From Coptis chinensis (lineage: Eukaryota; Streptophyta; Magnoliopsida; Ranunculales; Ranunculaceae), in assembly GCA_015680905.1 (NCBI GenBank), contig CM027381.1, positions 67,135,501-67,199,500 on the forward strand: 64,000 nucleotides of DNA. Direction: 5' to 3'. The position numbers were made by a program, and so were the translations under genes. This document shows, one piece after another, positions 10,910-23,412 of this stretch. The notes beneath the pieces were generated by a model that saw nothing but the letters and a program-made list of their open reading frames with translations, had not been told where the DNA came from and made no database searches. Numbering within the stretch: the first letter of the stretch is position 1; each line of letters starts with the position of its first letter.

Positions 10910-13200
10910 TTAGTTTTTATATTGCAAGAATGCGCTGTTGGAGTAGTGGTATCAAGCATAATTTGAAGGGCTTGGTTTTGGAATTAATTAGTGTTGTTCT
11001 GTACTTCAGTAAGAGCTGAGTTAGCTCTTTCACCGATCACCCATAGGGTCTTTTCTTTGATAAATATATTCTCTTTCACCAATCAAAAAATAAATCTAGA
11101 ACGAAGACAAGAAATTTGTTTGTAAATAATGCCATAAACATGTTGTTTATAATGTTTGTACTACCATGGCGTAGTAGGTTAACTCCAGACATGGTTAATG
11201 ACTTCTTGTGATAACATTGCACTGCTAGTGCTAACTGCTTTGTTTTGTGTTAATAGGAACACTACCAGGGACGCAGGGTTCAATGTCTAGGGTGCAAGAG
11301 TATAGGCAACCATGTAATTGAGCTAGGGGTGCAGTAGTGGAGCTTCAGTAAAAATCTCGAGGTCCAAATCCTTAGTCTAGCCATTTTACTAGCAAATTAA
11401 CACCCCCAGATTCCATCTATGTACACTACAGTTTCCTTAAGTTAAAGAAAAGTTCACAAAGATTGATAATGAAAAGCGTTTAGAAGAAGTTCAAATAATA
11501 GAAGGAGGATTCTTAATGCTTGGATTTAGCTCGTTCTTAACGCACTTGGAGGTCATAGAGAGGGACTCAAAGTCGTCTATTATCAAATCTACCGCAGTGT
11601 ATGAAGCTTCACTTGTTTCGATCGAAATTCTCGGAGTATTCACTCAAAAGAAAGTCTAATGCAAGTGTTACCTACTGGGAAGGAACACCATGAATGAATA
11701 TATTAAGTGTTGTTTACATATAATAAGGTCACGAGGCCTCACTCTCACTCTTGTTTCGTGCAGTTGATCACTTGATCCCACTGGAGCTTGTTCAAGAGAG
11801 ATGGCGTAGGACTACAGTATGCTTAACCACTCTGTATCCCAAGTTAATTCAAAGTGTGATTGGAATACAAATCTTCAATCTCCAATGGCAGTAGAAAATA
11901 AGGGTACCTTATTTTAGACCTCCTATTTCTTGATTGAATTTCAATCAATACCGAGATAATTCTAGTATTTCCTAAAAATTAATTTTAATACATGGGTAAA
12001 ATTAACTAAACTTGAGAATGCAGAACAAAAATTAAAAATAGGTAAAAGATAAAGGGAGAAGATAGCTTACCGGGTTGCTAAGAGCGGTGAGAGATGAAAC
12101 CCTTCTTAGTGATGATACACATCATTTATAGTCCAAAGTGATGTCAGCCTAAATTTACACTTCATTTATAGTCCAAAGTGATGTCAGCCATTAGGAGCAT
12201 AATCAATGCATACACTTCATTTATAGTCCAAAGTGAAGTCATCAAGTTACAAGATGATATTAGTCAAAGTCTTGAAAATTATCCACACCAACTCACACAG
12301 TCTATATTATTATTTTTATAATGAAACTTATCTTATAGACCCATTGGACACTTATGCTAAAATATTTTGACTACTCTCAATTTGCCAACGTTCTACATAT
12401 TTTTTCTATAAACCTAAAATGGAGTGTAGTAATACAAAAATAATAAAATTAGTTGTTTGTACATGTAGCAAGTTGGGACAGTTTGGACACCTAGTATGGA
12501 GTGTCACTCGATAAAGCAAATCAAACTCTATATTTAACCTCCAAAATGGAGTGTGGCGAGTTGTTCACTTGATATAGAACATGAGTTGGTGTGGAAAATT
12601 TGAGCTGCCCACTCGACATGTAAGACTATATAGTAGCATTAAAGATGCTCTTAAACCCCAAATGCCAAGTGATTGCAAAATGAGGCCAAAGCTGCACATA
12701 TCGTTTGTAAATAACTTGAAGCATACAATTGGACCAAGCCAGTTTTCATTTCAGGGATTATGACTCAAGGACAAAGCCCAATAATAATTTCGCCCAGGTC
12801 CATCATAAATTTTAATTATGAATTTAAGGAAAACCGGGTTGATGGTAAGCAATCTTCATTAATAATTTCGATTTTATGACAAATCTTCATTAATAATTTT
12901 GGCTCAAGAGCAAACGGGGCTGACGTCATCATATATAAATTTGTATTTACAAATGACAATATAAAATTACACACTTTTCTTTATCCTATGTAAATTTACA
13001 TAGTATTTTACATATGTACATTTGTATTTACATATGATAATGTACGTTTACATGTGGAAATTTAAATTTACACAATATTTTTCGCAATTGAAGAAGTTTG
13101 TAAAATTATATTTACATGGTTGTCATGTGTAAATATAAAGTTCACTAGAAATAAAATTGGTTTCTTATGCTGAATCTCCTACTAGCTTGTAGTTCCAAAA
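10910..13200. other. Gene-poor repeat-rich stretch
   Basis: No coding region recognised. It contains a possible LINE 3' tail near 10,980-11,100 (ends CAATCAAAAAATAAA), a three-copy tandem repeat at 12.1-12.25 kb, and an AT-rich zone at 12,940-13,140 full of TTTACATA/TATGTAAA words. Confidence 0.45.
12122..12246. repeat. Three imperfect copies of a ~32-bp repeat
   Basis: The unit TCATTTATAGTCCAAAGTGA followed by TGTCAGCC (or AGTCATC) occurs three times, at about 12,122, 12,163 and 12,217, with unequal spacing. Copies are nearly identical, so the amplification is recent. Confidence 0.85.
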
Positions 13201-13239
13201 GTCGATCCACTATAAGAGGCCCTATCACATGAGCCTCAA

Positions 13240-13896
13240 TATCATAGATGGAGGGCACGCCGCTTGGTAACGTACTACAACTTAGGTTGGGCACTTGCAA
13301 GGATTGTATTACCACGAACTTTAGATTTTATGTATTCATCTATTGCTTTGTCATGGCAGGAGTAGGCAGATACCTAGTCACTACGAACCTTGTAGATATG
13401 CCCAAAGAATGGGAACTTGGCACACTGATGAAATGTGGAGACTACTGCCCCCATGGAATGTATATAATATCTCTGCTCAAAATTGCGTTATAGTAGGAAC
13501 GACAATCCATCAATATAAGAAATCGAGTTCAACTTCTTTGTTCATTAATTTGATCGGTAAGATAATTCTTCAAACCGTTGAAGATGTTGTCCCGTTAAAA
13601 CCAATGATAGAATTGTCCTCAGCGATGATCATACCCTCGCGAAATTGCAACTGAGAATAACATCCATTGAAAATGATGCTGGAAGTGGCACCTGTGTCGA
13701 TTATTACCCGTTGAACACGAGAAGCACCTATACACACAGTAATTATGACTGCATCATAGTGAGGGTAATATACACCAAGGAGATCGTCATCAGTGAATCG
13801 GAGGGGCCCTTCTTTATAAGTCTCGGTTCGGATTCCTTTGACAAAATGGACTCTATTGACACGGTTAAACTCATCACCAACATAATTAACTTGCAA
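13240..13896 (-). pseudogene. Gypsy retropepsin (aspartic protease) remnant
   Basis: The active-site motif VIIDTGATSSIIF keeps the catalytic Asp (about 13,690). The downstream flap region, GFNGTTSSTV and a decayed continuation (about 13,240-13,560 in other frames), matches the usual gypsy layout of protease followed by a NAIIGR-like block. The protein would process Gag-Pol. Stops appear soon after the flap, so it is not functional as read. Confidence 0.7.
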
Positions 13897-13938
13897 ACAC
13901 TTTTGATTCTTACTCTGACTCTTTGAAAAAGACTCAAT

Positions 13939-16361
13939 TCAACATGAGAATGAGAAAATTAATGACATGCTCATAAGTTGTAGCGACTGCCTGTTGAGAG
14001 TTTTAGTAAGATATTCGTTTAAAAGTCCCTTATCCACCAATTTTTGAATTCGACCCCATAGAGAGCGACAATATTGTTTTGTTTCATGGCCATAGTCATT
14101 ATGGAATTTACACCACAAGAATTTGCCCCTTGTACCTTTGGTATCTTTTGAAAGCGGATAAGGCGGGGAAAGAAGATTCTCACTTTTAAACTTCTCATAT
14201 ATAACAAAGTACTTGGCATTGAGCGGGATCAATTTTAGCTCTGGTAGATAGAGGCTTACGATCAGTCCATCACAGTTGAAATTGACTTGCTTCTTACTAT
14301 CATTCTTTTTATTGTGATGTTGTTAATCTGACTGTCCTTGTTTTGGCTTAGAATTCTTGTTGTCGGTAAAATCTTGACTTCAAATATCTCTATCTCTTGC
14401 TGCTTTCACCAATAGGTTCTCCTCGATACGTATATATTGTTCAGCCCTAACATACAGATCGTACCGAGTTTTAGGGACATCTTTAATTAGAGAGTGGTAA
14501 AGATCCTTTACAATGAAATTCGAACTTCTGTCTCTTTCATAATATAATGCTTCTTTAAAGGTGAAAAGAAGCATCCTATCAGAAACTTCTGGAATATCTA
14601 TTGCTGCCTTTCGAAATCTAGTAACAAAAGTGCATAACTTTTCGTCACATTGTTACTTGATGTTCATAAGTGAGTCGACATCCTTGGGCATCTTACAATT
14701 GTGGCGGAAATGATTAACGAAATGATTTTCTAGTTTATTGTATCAGTGAATTGATTTTAAAGGCAACTCACTAAACCAGCGTAATGATCTTCCCTTTAGC
14801 GTTGACGGAAAAAGCTTACACATGAGCAGATCATCTCCTCCCTAGGGCTGTCAATGGGCTGGGCAGGCCCAAAGCCTGATTGAATCCGAACCAATAAGAT
14901 AGGGACTTAGATCTTAAATATTGTCTGATAAGACTATTAGGCCAATTCTGGACATACCCCTATCCGGTTCAATATATAACGGCCCGATCCGAAAACTAAA
15001 ATATTTTTGTTAGTTTTTCAATTAAATACTAGTACATTTTCAACTATTAGCATACATAAAAAGTTTGAGGCTTGGTGGATTAGTGATGTAGTGCCACACA
15101 TAAAGCATGGGTTTGAATCTTGCTACACTCAATTTCAATTTGTTTTGGAGAAATCACCAAAAAAACCTAACTATTTCCAAGTAATCTTATCGGACGGTTC
15201 AGACCTAAGCCATGCCCAAATCCGATAATGTCCAACGGGACTTAGGCCGGGTTTGGACCTTCTAAATGTGAATATAATTTAGGCCAGGACCTAGACATAC
15301 CCGTTTACAGCCCTAATCCTCCCCATAAGACCAGCTTGTCTTTAAATGATAGAATATGCAAGCTAGGAACACCTTCAGACTCATCATAAAGGTCAAAATT
15401 GGGTTGTTTGAAGTCGGGATGGTGATAAGCTTCCTGAATGTCTAGAGAAAACTTATCAAGTATGTCATCCTTGACTGTCCAGTTTTTCATTCTGACATCC
15501 ATTGACTCTCTATCATTAAGTTCTTTTGCAATCAACTCTTTCAATTGTTGTTCTGTAAGAGTAGAGTATTGGTTTGAACATCAGGACGCCCCCGGTCGTG
15601 CCCATGTGGAGAATGATACCTTCCATTGTCTCTTATTGGAGATAGAGATCTTTGGCAGTAAGCATGATTAGGTCCGACCGGTGATTGTCTTTCTCTTTCC
15701 CTGTAACTAGCCTAGATAGGCTGGTAGATAGTGACCTTTGGCAAGATGATCGGTATTAGTATACCACTCCTCCATGTTGTGTTGCTCCTGTGTATGATGT
15801 CTGCCTTCCTCGTCATGTCTGACATATCTCAGATGGTGGTCTTCCCTGAAATTGCTTCTCGAAGATAAAATCTTCCCTATGAGATCGGACATGTCTTGGA
15901 TAGTAGTTATCCCTGCCAATCCGATTCTCCCCATAATTTTGGGTAATAGGGTCATTACTCTTAGAGCGTGTTGATTGTGCTTAAGAAGTAGCACGTTGCT
16001 GAGGACAATGAAATGGATCTTTAAGACAGTCCCATACACTGGAACGGCCTGCGTCCCTACGTGGTCGCCTTGATGTAGTTGAATTGGCAACATCGTTCAC
16101 CAGCATATGTCTTTTTGCCAACTTCCTTCTCAAGTTTCTATTCAAGTTTTTGACTCGTCGTAACTCACGCTCAACTGTATTATTGGTGTATTGGTTGTTA
16201 CCATCACCTGTTTCGTTAGTTGGTGTGAAAGTAATGTCAAGGTCCACATCCATGTCAATTAAAGGATCAACATGGACGGATGGCGAACCACATGGATGAT
16301 TACCCACTTGTAGGTTTTCTTGTTGCAAGACTATTGGGGGTGGTGGCGGTGTTTGTACCAA
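13939..16361 (-). pseudogene. Gypsy gag remnant with zinc knuckle
   Basis: Pieces in order on the minus strand: a proline-rich N-terminal part (about 16,361-15,981, PPPPPIVLQQENLQ); the conserved entry to the capsid region, DFKQPNFDLYDESEG (about 15,380); a capsid C-terminal part, DLYVRAEQYIRIEEN (about 14,440); and a zinc knuckle CKFHNDYGHETKQYC followed by LVDKGLL (about 14,110-14,030). This is the domain order of plant gypsy gag. Several stops and frameshifts separate the pieces, and a 474-bp element is inserted between the first and second halves. Confidence 0.65.
14843..15316. mobile_element. Non-autonomous TIR element (hAT-like MITE) with 7-bp TSD
   Basis: Ends are inverted: TAGGGCTGTCAA on the left and, reverse-complemented, TAGGGCTGTAAA on the right. 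The flanks carry TCCTCCC directly before (14,836-14,842) and after (15,317-15,323), a target duplication consistent with hAT-type (7-8 bp) insertion into gag. Inside, about 15,066-15,135, GGCTTGGTGGATTAGTGATG and GGGTTTGAATCTTGC resemble tRNA boxes A and B, so a SINE may be nested or the element may be partly SINE-derived. No coding capacity. Confidence 0.7.
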
Positions 16362-16587
16362 TGTTTGCGGAGGCGGTGGTGCTGCAGTTTGATGTTAAGG
16401 ATTGATCCTACGACTAGGAGCAACTCGATTGTTCAATGGTTCTTACATTTTCCGGCTTGAATTTCGAGGGTTGCAATTCCTATTGGTAGGAGGAATATGT
16501 TGATTGTTCGGCCTACTTCTAGTGCTTACCATCTTGATTACTTCACGTGATAATAGATTCTAAAAAACTCACAGATGGTGCCAATTA

Positions 16588-17148
16588 TGTTTCGGCAATA
16601 ATATGCTTCAACACAACAAAAGCAATATGATGAAATATGCACTAAGAAATAGATGGGAATTGATGGTTGCGAGAGATGAAACTGAACCAAAATATATTTT
16701 CTATAGATCAAGTTTCAACATAGTTCACATTATGAGAAAGAATGGTTTTTATATGAATAAAGAGATTGATTCCTAAGAGGACTGTGTTTGTTTGTGTCAC
16801 AAGAACTGTTATCTCTTTGAACTTCTATCATTATCTTTCTACAATAACAATAATGAACCTGAACATATTCATAAATAGACCAGTTAAGTTATTGGGTGTA
16901 GCTAGGATTAAACCCTTGGGCTTAATTGATTTGGGTCGGATCAATTGTTGGGGTTGGCCTAGCATTGCATTACGCAATGTTTCTCTGAATGAAAACAACA
17001 TCTTAAACCGGCCTTTGTTGATGGTAAGATCTCTCTCTCTCCCAATCACTCTGCAGAAGGTCTCAAAATGTCAGGATCTTTCCATAATTCAGGTATTGTT
17101 AATGGTTTATTGTTGGGTATTTTAATAATTTCTAATGTTTCTCACTAC
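16588..17148 (-). other. Probable 5' LTR of the minus-strand gypsy element
   Basis: The sequence begins TGTTTCGGCA immediately beyond the primer-binding-like site, as expected for the inner LTR edge on the minus strand. The outer edge is not certain; no second LTR copy was recognised on the left side, so the call rests on position only. Confidence 0.4.
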
Positions 17149-17330
17149 ACCATAACAGGCTATTTGCAACACGCACCTTTTTTGCTTTGTAACACTTTTT
17201 TACTGTTGGTAAGTTGTCTATGCTATATAAGCGTTGTGAATGTTGATAAGTGTTGCTTTAATTCCGAGGAATTTCAAGAATTAATTGCTAACGCTTTCAA
17301 ATTAGAGCAAACCGTAGGGTAAGTGTTAGA
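17149..17330 (+). mobile_element. CACTA-type transposon end
   Basis: Starts CACTACACCATAACAGG, the reverse complement of the end found at 53,174-53,190, followed by subterminal GCAACAC/TTGCAA and AACGCTT words typical of this family. The matching right end was not found, so this is a truncated or solo end. Confidence 0.5.
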
Positions 17331-17339
17331 AACTTGAAA

Positions 17340-19175
17340 TTTTGGGCGAAAGAGGAAAACGAAATAAAATCGCGCTCGTTATTGCGTTGAAACATAAAGA
17401 ACATAAAACATAACCTCTCTTTCTCTCCTCTCCCTCTCACTGCCGCTACCCTCTCTCTTCCACTCCCTTCTCTAAAAGTTTTCATCTTTTTAGCCTCCAG
17501 GTATGATAATGCTGTTTCTGTAACTCCAAGTTTTCATCTTTTTGTTGGGCTTGCTTGAATTTTGACTTTGTTGAAGTCCCTTTGCATAATGATGTGATGG
17601 ATGTACGATTATGATTATGATTATGTTTATGCTGCTTTGTAGATGCTGGTGTCGCATTGATTAGCATAATTAACCTTAGTTGATTGTTTTGACGCAAGAA
17701 AGTTTCTTTTAGGAGATGGAATGGTAACCAAATTTAAGTGAAATGACCTGCAAGTTCATTCTGTTACGAAGTGAAAAGTATAGTGTCAACAAAGGAGTGG
17801 ATAGTTGACGGGTCATAATATTTGTATTTGTGAAATCATCTCTTGATTGTTTACTTCTGTTTTCCACCATCACTCTTTAAATTCTTAATTTATGTACCGA
17901 GATGATGAAACATTGGCTTATCCAAATAACTGAAATCTTAGAAGTGTGTTTATCTTGACTAGGGATGAAAACTGGAAAAAATTCTTTAAAAACGAATGAC
18001 AATGCACTTACGTAGTATAAAGATTTAAGGTAGAAAGAACTAGTTGGCACCAAACATACTCACCTTGTTAAATTAGTAGTTGTGTCATGACGGTTTTCAA
18101 CTAAGCACTTTGCAAAAGCGAAATGATTTCAAGAGTATCATCAGAAGAAGAAAAAAATTGTACGACAACAAGTAGGACCATATGTAGCGAGTTAGGGCGA
18201 AACAGACCGAATTAGGGCCAAAAAAGACCAAGTTAGGGCCGAAACAGACCGAGTCACTCACCGAGTTTTATAGTTCCGATCGATTGTCACTGTTTTTCGA
18301 GTGTAATTCATCAATTGAGAGGTGGAGAAGAAGATCATAACTTAAGTCGACTGGTTAGTGCTCAGGATAGTCAGCTTGTGAGGTGATAAAGGAATGAGCT
18401 TTGGGAAGAAGACAACTTATCTAGCATAATCTTATTTGAGGTAACTAAAATGGTTAGTGTGTCTCTTCTCATCACATTATCTTTTACAGTTGAGTCTGGT
18501 TAGTTTTTGGGCCCAATTTGATAGCGGTGCCTGCCTAAGGTGGTAGTTTATACTAATGTTATGGCCAGTCCAGAGTGATTTCGGCAAGATCTAGGTCAAG
18601 TCCGACCATCTTCAGTAGAACATATCCTCTTCAATGTATTACTCTACCTGCTACAGTGAACTTTTGGTTACAGAAGCCTCCCCTTTCTAGTGATATTTTG
18701 GTTCCGATTCAGATTGCTAGTCAAATTCAGGTGATTGAAATTCTGTCAGTTGGGGATTCAAGTATTGAAGTTTGAAATAGTTTGTGCGTGTTCTCTGTGG
18801 GCGATTAAAGTGGTGCTTCTGTGGGAGTTTTTAGGTAAAGATCAGCTTTTACCAGATAAAATTCCATATCACTTCTTTGTAGTCGGTACAGGTACAAATC
18901 ATCCTCTTTTTAAGCTGATCTTGGTCCTTGTTTTGTTGGAGACAACTTGGGTTTTGGATTATAGAATTTGCATTTCCAGGATTCTAGATTAGAGTTGGTG
19001 GCTGCTGTTTCTCTAAAAAATTTTGTTGTCGGTGGTAATATTGTGGTGGGATCTGTGTGGTTGCTTTAATAGACTGATTGGTGGGGTTATTAATTTCTTC
19101 TGTCGGATAGTTCTGTATTTGGAATTTAGTATTTGTTTCATTTTTCAAGGATTGGAGGTGTATAGTGTGAGTTTT
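17340..19175 (+). other. Leader-like pyrimidine-rich segment and LINE 5' region
   Basis: A CT-rich tract (17,410-17,480) followed by CCTCCAG|GTATGATAAT resembles a host 5' UTR with an intron donor, but no coding exon follows. At 18,187-18,255 a ~22-bp unit (AGTTAGGGC..AAACAGACCGAG) repeats about three times. The rest probably belongs to the 5' region of the downstream LINE; no ORF1 was recognised. Confidence 0.35.
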
Positions 19176-19237
19176 TTGCTTGAAAATCTTTGTGAGTTTG
19201 TTGGGTTATGTAAGTTTTTCAGAGGAAACCTTTACAC

Positions 19238-19900
19238 TTGTGATGTTGATGTGGAATTGTCGGGGACTGGGTACCTCGATAGTGGTTCAGAATATGAAGG
19301 ACCTGGTTAGAGAACATAATCCAGACGTTATCTTTTTAGTAGAAACTAAAGCTAGCAGTATTAGAATCAAGAGTTTAGAGAAATCCCTGCTATATCCGAA
19401 TGCTTTTGTGGTAGATGCTGAAGGTTGCAGTGGTGGGTTGGCTTTACTGTACAAGGATAAAATTGAGCTGGAAATCTTGGGAGCTAGTAAGCATGTAGTT
19501 ACAGGTAAATTTACTAACTACCTTTCTGAAGGTGATTGGTTTATTATTTTGGTTTATGGTCATCCAATATCACATAAACGTAGTATTGTATGGGATCATT
19601 TACATACTGTTGCTTCTAGTTGTATGGGCCCTTGGTTATTATGGGGTGATTTCAATGCCATTCTCAACATGGATGAGAAAATGGGTGGTAATAAGGTTAA
19701 TCTTAAAGCTCTCCAAGAGTTTCAAGACCTGGCATCTGACCTGAGTCTTGTTGGAAAGGTCAAGCTAATATGAAAGAAATATTGGATCATGCTCTTGCTA
19801 ACACTGATTGGTTCAATCTTTTTCCCCAAGAAAAAATTCACCATCTGCCTAATGCAACTTCAGACCACCTCATTTTACTTCTTAACCTTTTTTTAAAAGA
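19238..19900 (+). pseudogene. LINE ORF2 endonuclease domain
   Basis: Starts MLMWNCRGLGTS, the classic N-terminus of plant LINE endonucleases. PDVIFLVETK (the metal-binding Glu), LVYGHP, and WLLWGDFNAILNMDEKMGG (the D-x-N motif) follow. After DLSLVG the frame shifts near 19,757 and the conserved LDHALANTDWFNLFP and TSDHLILLL blocks are found in another frame. The domain would nick target DNA. It is disabled by the shift. Confidence 0.85.
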
Positions 19901-19924
19901 TAAAAAAAAAAACAAAAAAAAAAC

Positions 19925-22395
19925 CTTTTAGATTTAAAGAGATGTGGATTAGAGAATCCTCTTGTGCTCAGGTCATTAAAGAATCCTGGACTCTCCATGT
20001 TACAAGCTCTCCCTCTTTCATACTCAATTCTAAAATATCAAACCTTCAAAAACTCCTTTCCCACTAGAACAGAGAAACATTTGATAACATTTTTCACCAA
20101 ATAAGAATATGTGAGACTAAGCTGACTTCTCTTAATGATCTAAACCCTTCTGAGGCTAATACTTTAGCCATCATCAGTACAAAAGCCACTCTAGAAGAAC
20201 TTTTGTTAAGAGAGGAGCAATACTGGAGACAAAATTCTAGGAATACTAGGGTTCAATGTGGTGGTAAGAATACTACTCGGTTTTTTCATACTTATGCATC
20301 ATATCGGCAAAGTAAGAATTCTATTGATAGACTCTTATTGGAAGATGGCACTTGGTCTAGTGATACTTCTGTCATAGAAAAATCTATCAGTGAGTTCTTT
20401 TCTACTTTGTTCACCTCTTCTGAGCCTATGGTCAATCAAAATATTCTCTCTCTTTTCAATCCTTGCATCTCAGAATCTCAAAATCAATCCATTTCTGCTA
20501 TCCCTTCCACAACTGAGATCTTTAAAGTTCTTAGAAAGATGAGCAACCTCAAGGCCCCCAGGCCTGATGGATTTCAGCCTATCTTTTACAAAAAGTTCTG
20601 GAATGTTGTTAAGGAAAATATCATTCAAGTAGTCCAGACTTTCTTTAGAGATGAGCATTTTGGCACCATCCTTAATATAACTTTTATTTCTCTAATCCGA
20701 AAAGTATCCAATCCCATCAAACTAACAAACTTCAGACCTATCAGTTTGTGTAATGTGATCTATAAAATCATTGTTAAAATCCTTACAAATAGGCTCAAAA
20801 CCCTCCTATCTTTGTTCATATTCCCACATCAAGGCGCTTTTGCACCTAAAAGTGGCATTGGTGATAATGTAGGAGTAGTTCATGAAGTCTTACACAAGAT
20901 TAAATCCATGAAGAGACAAAAAAAGGGTTGGTGTGCTATCAAGCTGTATATGGCTAAGGCCTATGACAGGGTAGAATGGACCTTTATTGCTAAGATTTTC
21001 CATAGTTTAGGCTTCTCTCCTAAATGGATCAAGCTCGTCAGTTTCTGTCTTTCCACTGTGCAATATAACATTCTTGTCAATGGTATTCCTCTAAAAACTA
21101 TCATCCCATCTAGAGGAATAAGATAGGGTGACCCTCTCTCACCCTATTTGTTTATCCTTGTGTCTGAAGCTTTGTCAAGGCTTTTTTTCAAAGCTGAACA
21201 ATCAGATCTCTTAACTAGCTTAAAGATCGCTAGAGGTGCTCCTGGTATTTCCTACATGCTGTATGCAGATGACCTCATAATTTTTTGCAAGACTTGTATT
21301 GAGGATGTAGAGGTTGTCAGTGATATTTTGGATGAATACTGTGAGGCTTTTGGGCAACTCATTAACTATGACAAGTCCAATGTTTCTTTTAGCCCAAATA
21401 CCCACATTCATCAACAAAGACTCATCAAATCCATACTTTATATCAATTCTGTGGGCCTCAAAAACTTTTACTTGGGCTTTCCAATCTCTTTCTCCAAGTC
21501 TAAAGTGCAAGATTTTTCTTTCCTTGCGGACAAAGTTACAAAAGCCATAAATGGTTGGCAAGCTAGTCTCTTGTCCCAGGCAGATAGAAGAACTCTTATA
21601 AAGATAGTTGCCCAAGCAATCCCAATCTATAGCATGTCATCTTTCTCAATCCCTTATTCCATCACGGAGAGGTTAGACAAGCTGTGTAGAGACTTTTGGT
21701 GGAAAGGCTCCCCTAATTCAAAAGCTATTCACACATGCAAATGGGAAAAAATCTGTCAAAAGAAAGAGGATGGTGGTCTTGGTTTACGGTTCTTTAAAGA
21801 GATTAACTTAGCCATGCTAGTGAAGCTGTATTGGAAAGTTTTAATTGGAGAAGAATGTTTATGGACACAACTAATGAGAGCCAAATATGGGAAGTTCCTT
21901 AACCCTGTGTCAGAAGATCCTAAAATCCCTTCAAATCCTTCTTTCATGTTCAGAAGCATCATGAAGGCCAAGGAAGTAGTGACTCGTGGGATGGTTTGGA
22001 AAGTTGGTGATGGAAGTAAGAAATTTTTTTGGAATGACCCATGGGTGTACTTCTTAGGGGTTTACAAGCCTCTGAGACATTGGGTGGAGGTGGAGACACA
22101 AGACATTCCCATAGTGACGGTTCAGGATGCCATTTTAGCTGGAGGGTTCTGGAACGAACCTCTTTTACTATCTTTGCCTATGCCTATTAAGAGTGCTATT
22201 ACATCTACCATTATCAGAGCCAACATACCTGACAAGCTTGTGTGGCAATTCACCAAAAAGGGTAACTTCTCTGCCAAATCAGCATATCATGTTGCTGCAT
22301 TTTTTAAAGCCATATCTCCCCAAGCCTCCACCAGTTCTTTTAATCCTAAACTGTATTTGCAAATCTCGCAACTCAAAATCCCTTACAGAGTCTAA
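19925..22395 (+). pseudogene. LINE ORF2 reverse transcriptase
   Basis: From KEMWIRESSCAQ onwards: NLKAPRPDGFQPIFYKKFW, FRPISLCNVIYKIIVKILTNR, FVPxQGAF-like (PHQGAFAPKSG), then KLYMAKAYDRVEW, where LINEs have KLDMSKAYDRVEW. The first catalytic Asp is therefore Tyr (codon TAT at 20,947-20,949). A TAG at 21,124-21,126 replaces the usual Gln before GDPLSPYLFIL. The second catalytic box YADDLIIF is intact (about 21,262-21,285). An internal TAG near 20,066 splits the N-terminal part. The zf-RVT region (KWEKICQKKEDGGLGLR) follows. Confidence 0.9.
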
Positions 22396-22642
22396 AACTT
22401 CATTTAGAAGGCTTCTCACAATATTCTTCCTACTTGTGAGGTTCTTATCAAACATCACCTAAATATTGACCCCATGTGTTGTCAATGTTGTGACAACACT
22501 TTAGAGGATCTTTATCATCTTTTTTTTCTGTGTCCGTGGTCAAGAGGAGTATGGTTCAACTCCTCGTTTTGTCTTTAAACAGACGAGGCCAATTTTGATG
22601 TGGCTAACTGGCTCTCTTTTTGCCTAAACATCCAAAAACCTA

Positions 22643-23347
22643 TTGATATCAATGATCGATTTGTGCTCTCCTACTTTTTTCTGTGCTATTATGGATCCAA
22701 TATGGAAAGCTCGAAATAATAAACAATTTCAAGGCTCTAAATCTAACCAGCAGTCAACTCTTCAACATGCATATACTATATTGCAGGATTGGAATAGAGC
22801 TTTTACTAATGATGTAGAGGTTACGGATGAACAGCTGGAGAATGATAACACCTCAACCCCACTGGAATCCAGTTGGATTAATCCTCCTCCTAGTTGGGTA
22901 AAACTGAATTTTGATGCCAGTTTTCATCAGGGTTGTTATTATGCAAATATAGCTGTGATTGGCAGGGATAGTCGAGGAGAATTCTTGGGAGGAAAAGTTA
23001 GCAGAGTCAAAGCCACTTCACCTGGAGAAGCAGAAGCATTAGCAGCGGAACTGGCAATAAATTATGTAGTCCAACAACATTGGAGAGTGGTCATTGTAGA
23101 AGGAGATGCTAAATCAGTCATCTTAGCATGTGCAGACATGATTTCAGCATCTTCATGGACCTGGAACCAAGCTCTATGTAATATTTCAATGAGATCTAGT
23201 AGTTTTAATTCCATGTTATTCAAATTCACTCCTCGAACATGCAACACGTCAGCTCACAAACTGGCAAAATGGGCAAGGTCGAGGGAGTCTTTATCTGTGT
23301 TAGATGTCTGTAATAATTTCTTAAACCAGTTTTTAAGTAAGGAATAA
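22643..23347 (+). pseudogene. LINE ORF2 C-terminal RNase H domain
   Basis: Contains PPPSWVKLNFDASFHQGC (catalytic Asp), SPGEAEALAAELA (catalytic Glu) and VIVEGDAKSVI (catalytic Asp), the plant-type RNase H found at the end of many plant L1 elements. It is separated from the RT part by stops around 22,395-22,640. The stop at 23,345 is followed by the A-rich tail. Confidence 0.85.
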
Positions 23348-23412
23348 ATAAGGTGCCCATGATTTGTTCATGGGTCCTCACTATAAAAAAAAAAGAAAAA
23401 AGAAAAAAAAGT

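Larger units (their letters stand above)
13200..16587 (-). mobile_element. Decayed Ty3/gypsy element, gag-protease part
   Basis: Minus-strand remnant of a Ty3/gypsy retrotransposon. From right to left it shows a primer-binding-like sequence next to an LTR edge (TTGGCACCATCTGTGAG on the minus strand, about 16,569-16,585), a proline-rich gag N-terminus, the gag core, a zinc knuckle and a retropepsin. No reverse transcriptase follows before 13.2 kb, so it is truncated. Gag is broken by stops and by the TIR element at 14,843-15,316. The presumed 5' LTR begins at about 16,588. Confidence 0.75.
19238..23412 (+). mobile_element. L1-type LINE, inactive, with A-rich 3' tail
   Basis: Plant L1-clade retrotransposon read left to right: AP endonuclease, reverse transcriptase, a cysteine-containing zf-RVT region and a C-terminal RNase H, ending in an A-rich tail (23,385-23,412). 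ORF1 (nucleic-acid-binding Gag-like protein) was not recognised, so the element is 5' incomplete or diverged. Several frameshifts and stops split ORF2, and a catalytic Asp is replaced, so it cannot retrotranspose by itself. Confidence 0.9.

Noticed and set aside
12810-12870. Left LTR of the minus-strand gypsy element
   Set aside because: A short resemblance (AAACCGG...GTTGATGGTAAG) to 17,008-17,030 is too brief to call an LTR pair.
13248-13654. Plus-strand ORFs across the gypsy protease tail
   Set aside because: The minus strand of the same bases shows protease-linked gypsy homology; the plus-strand translations look random.
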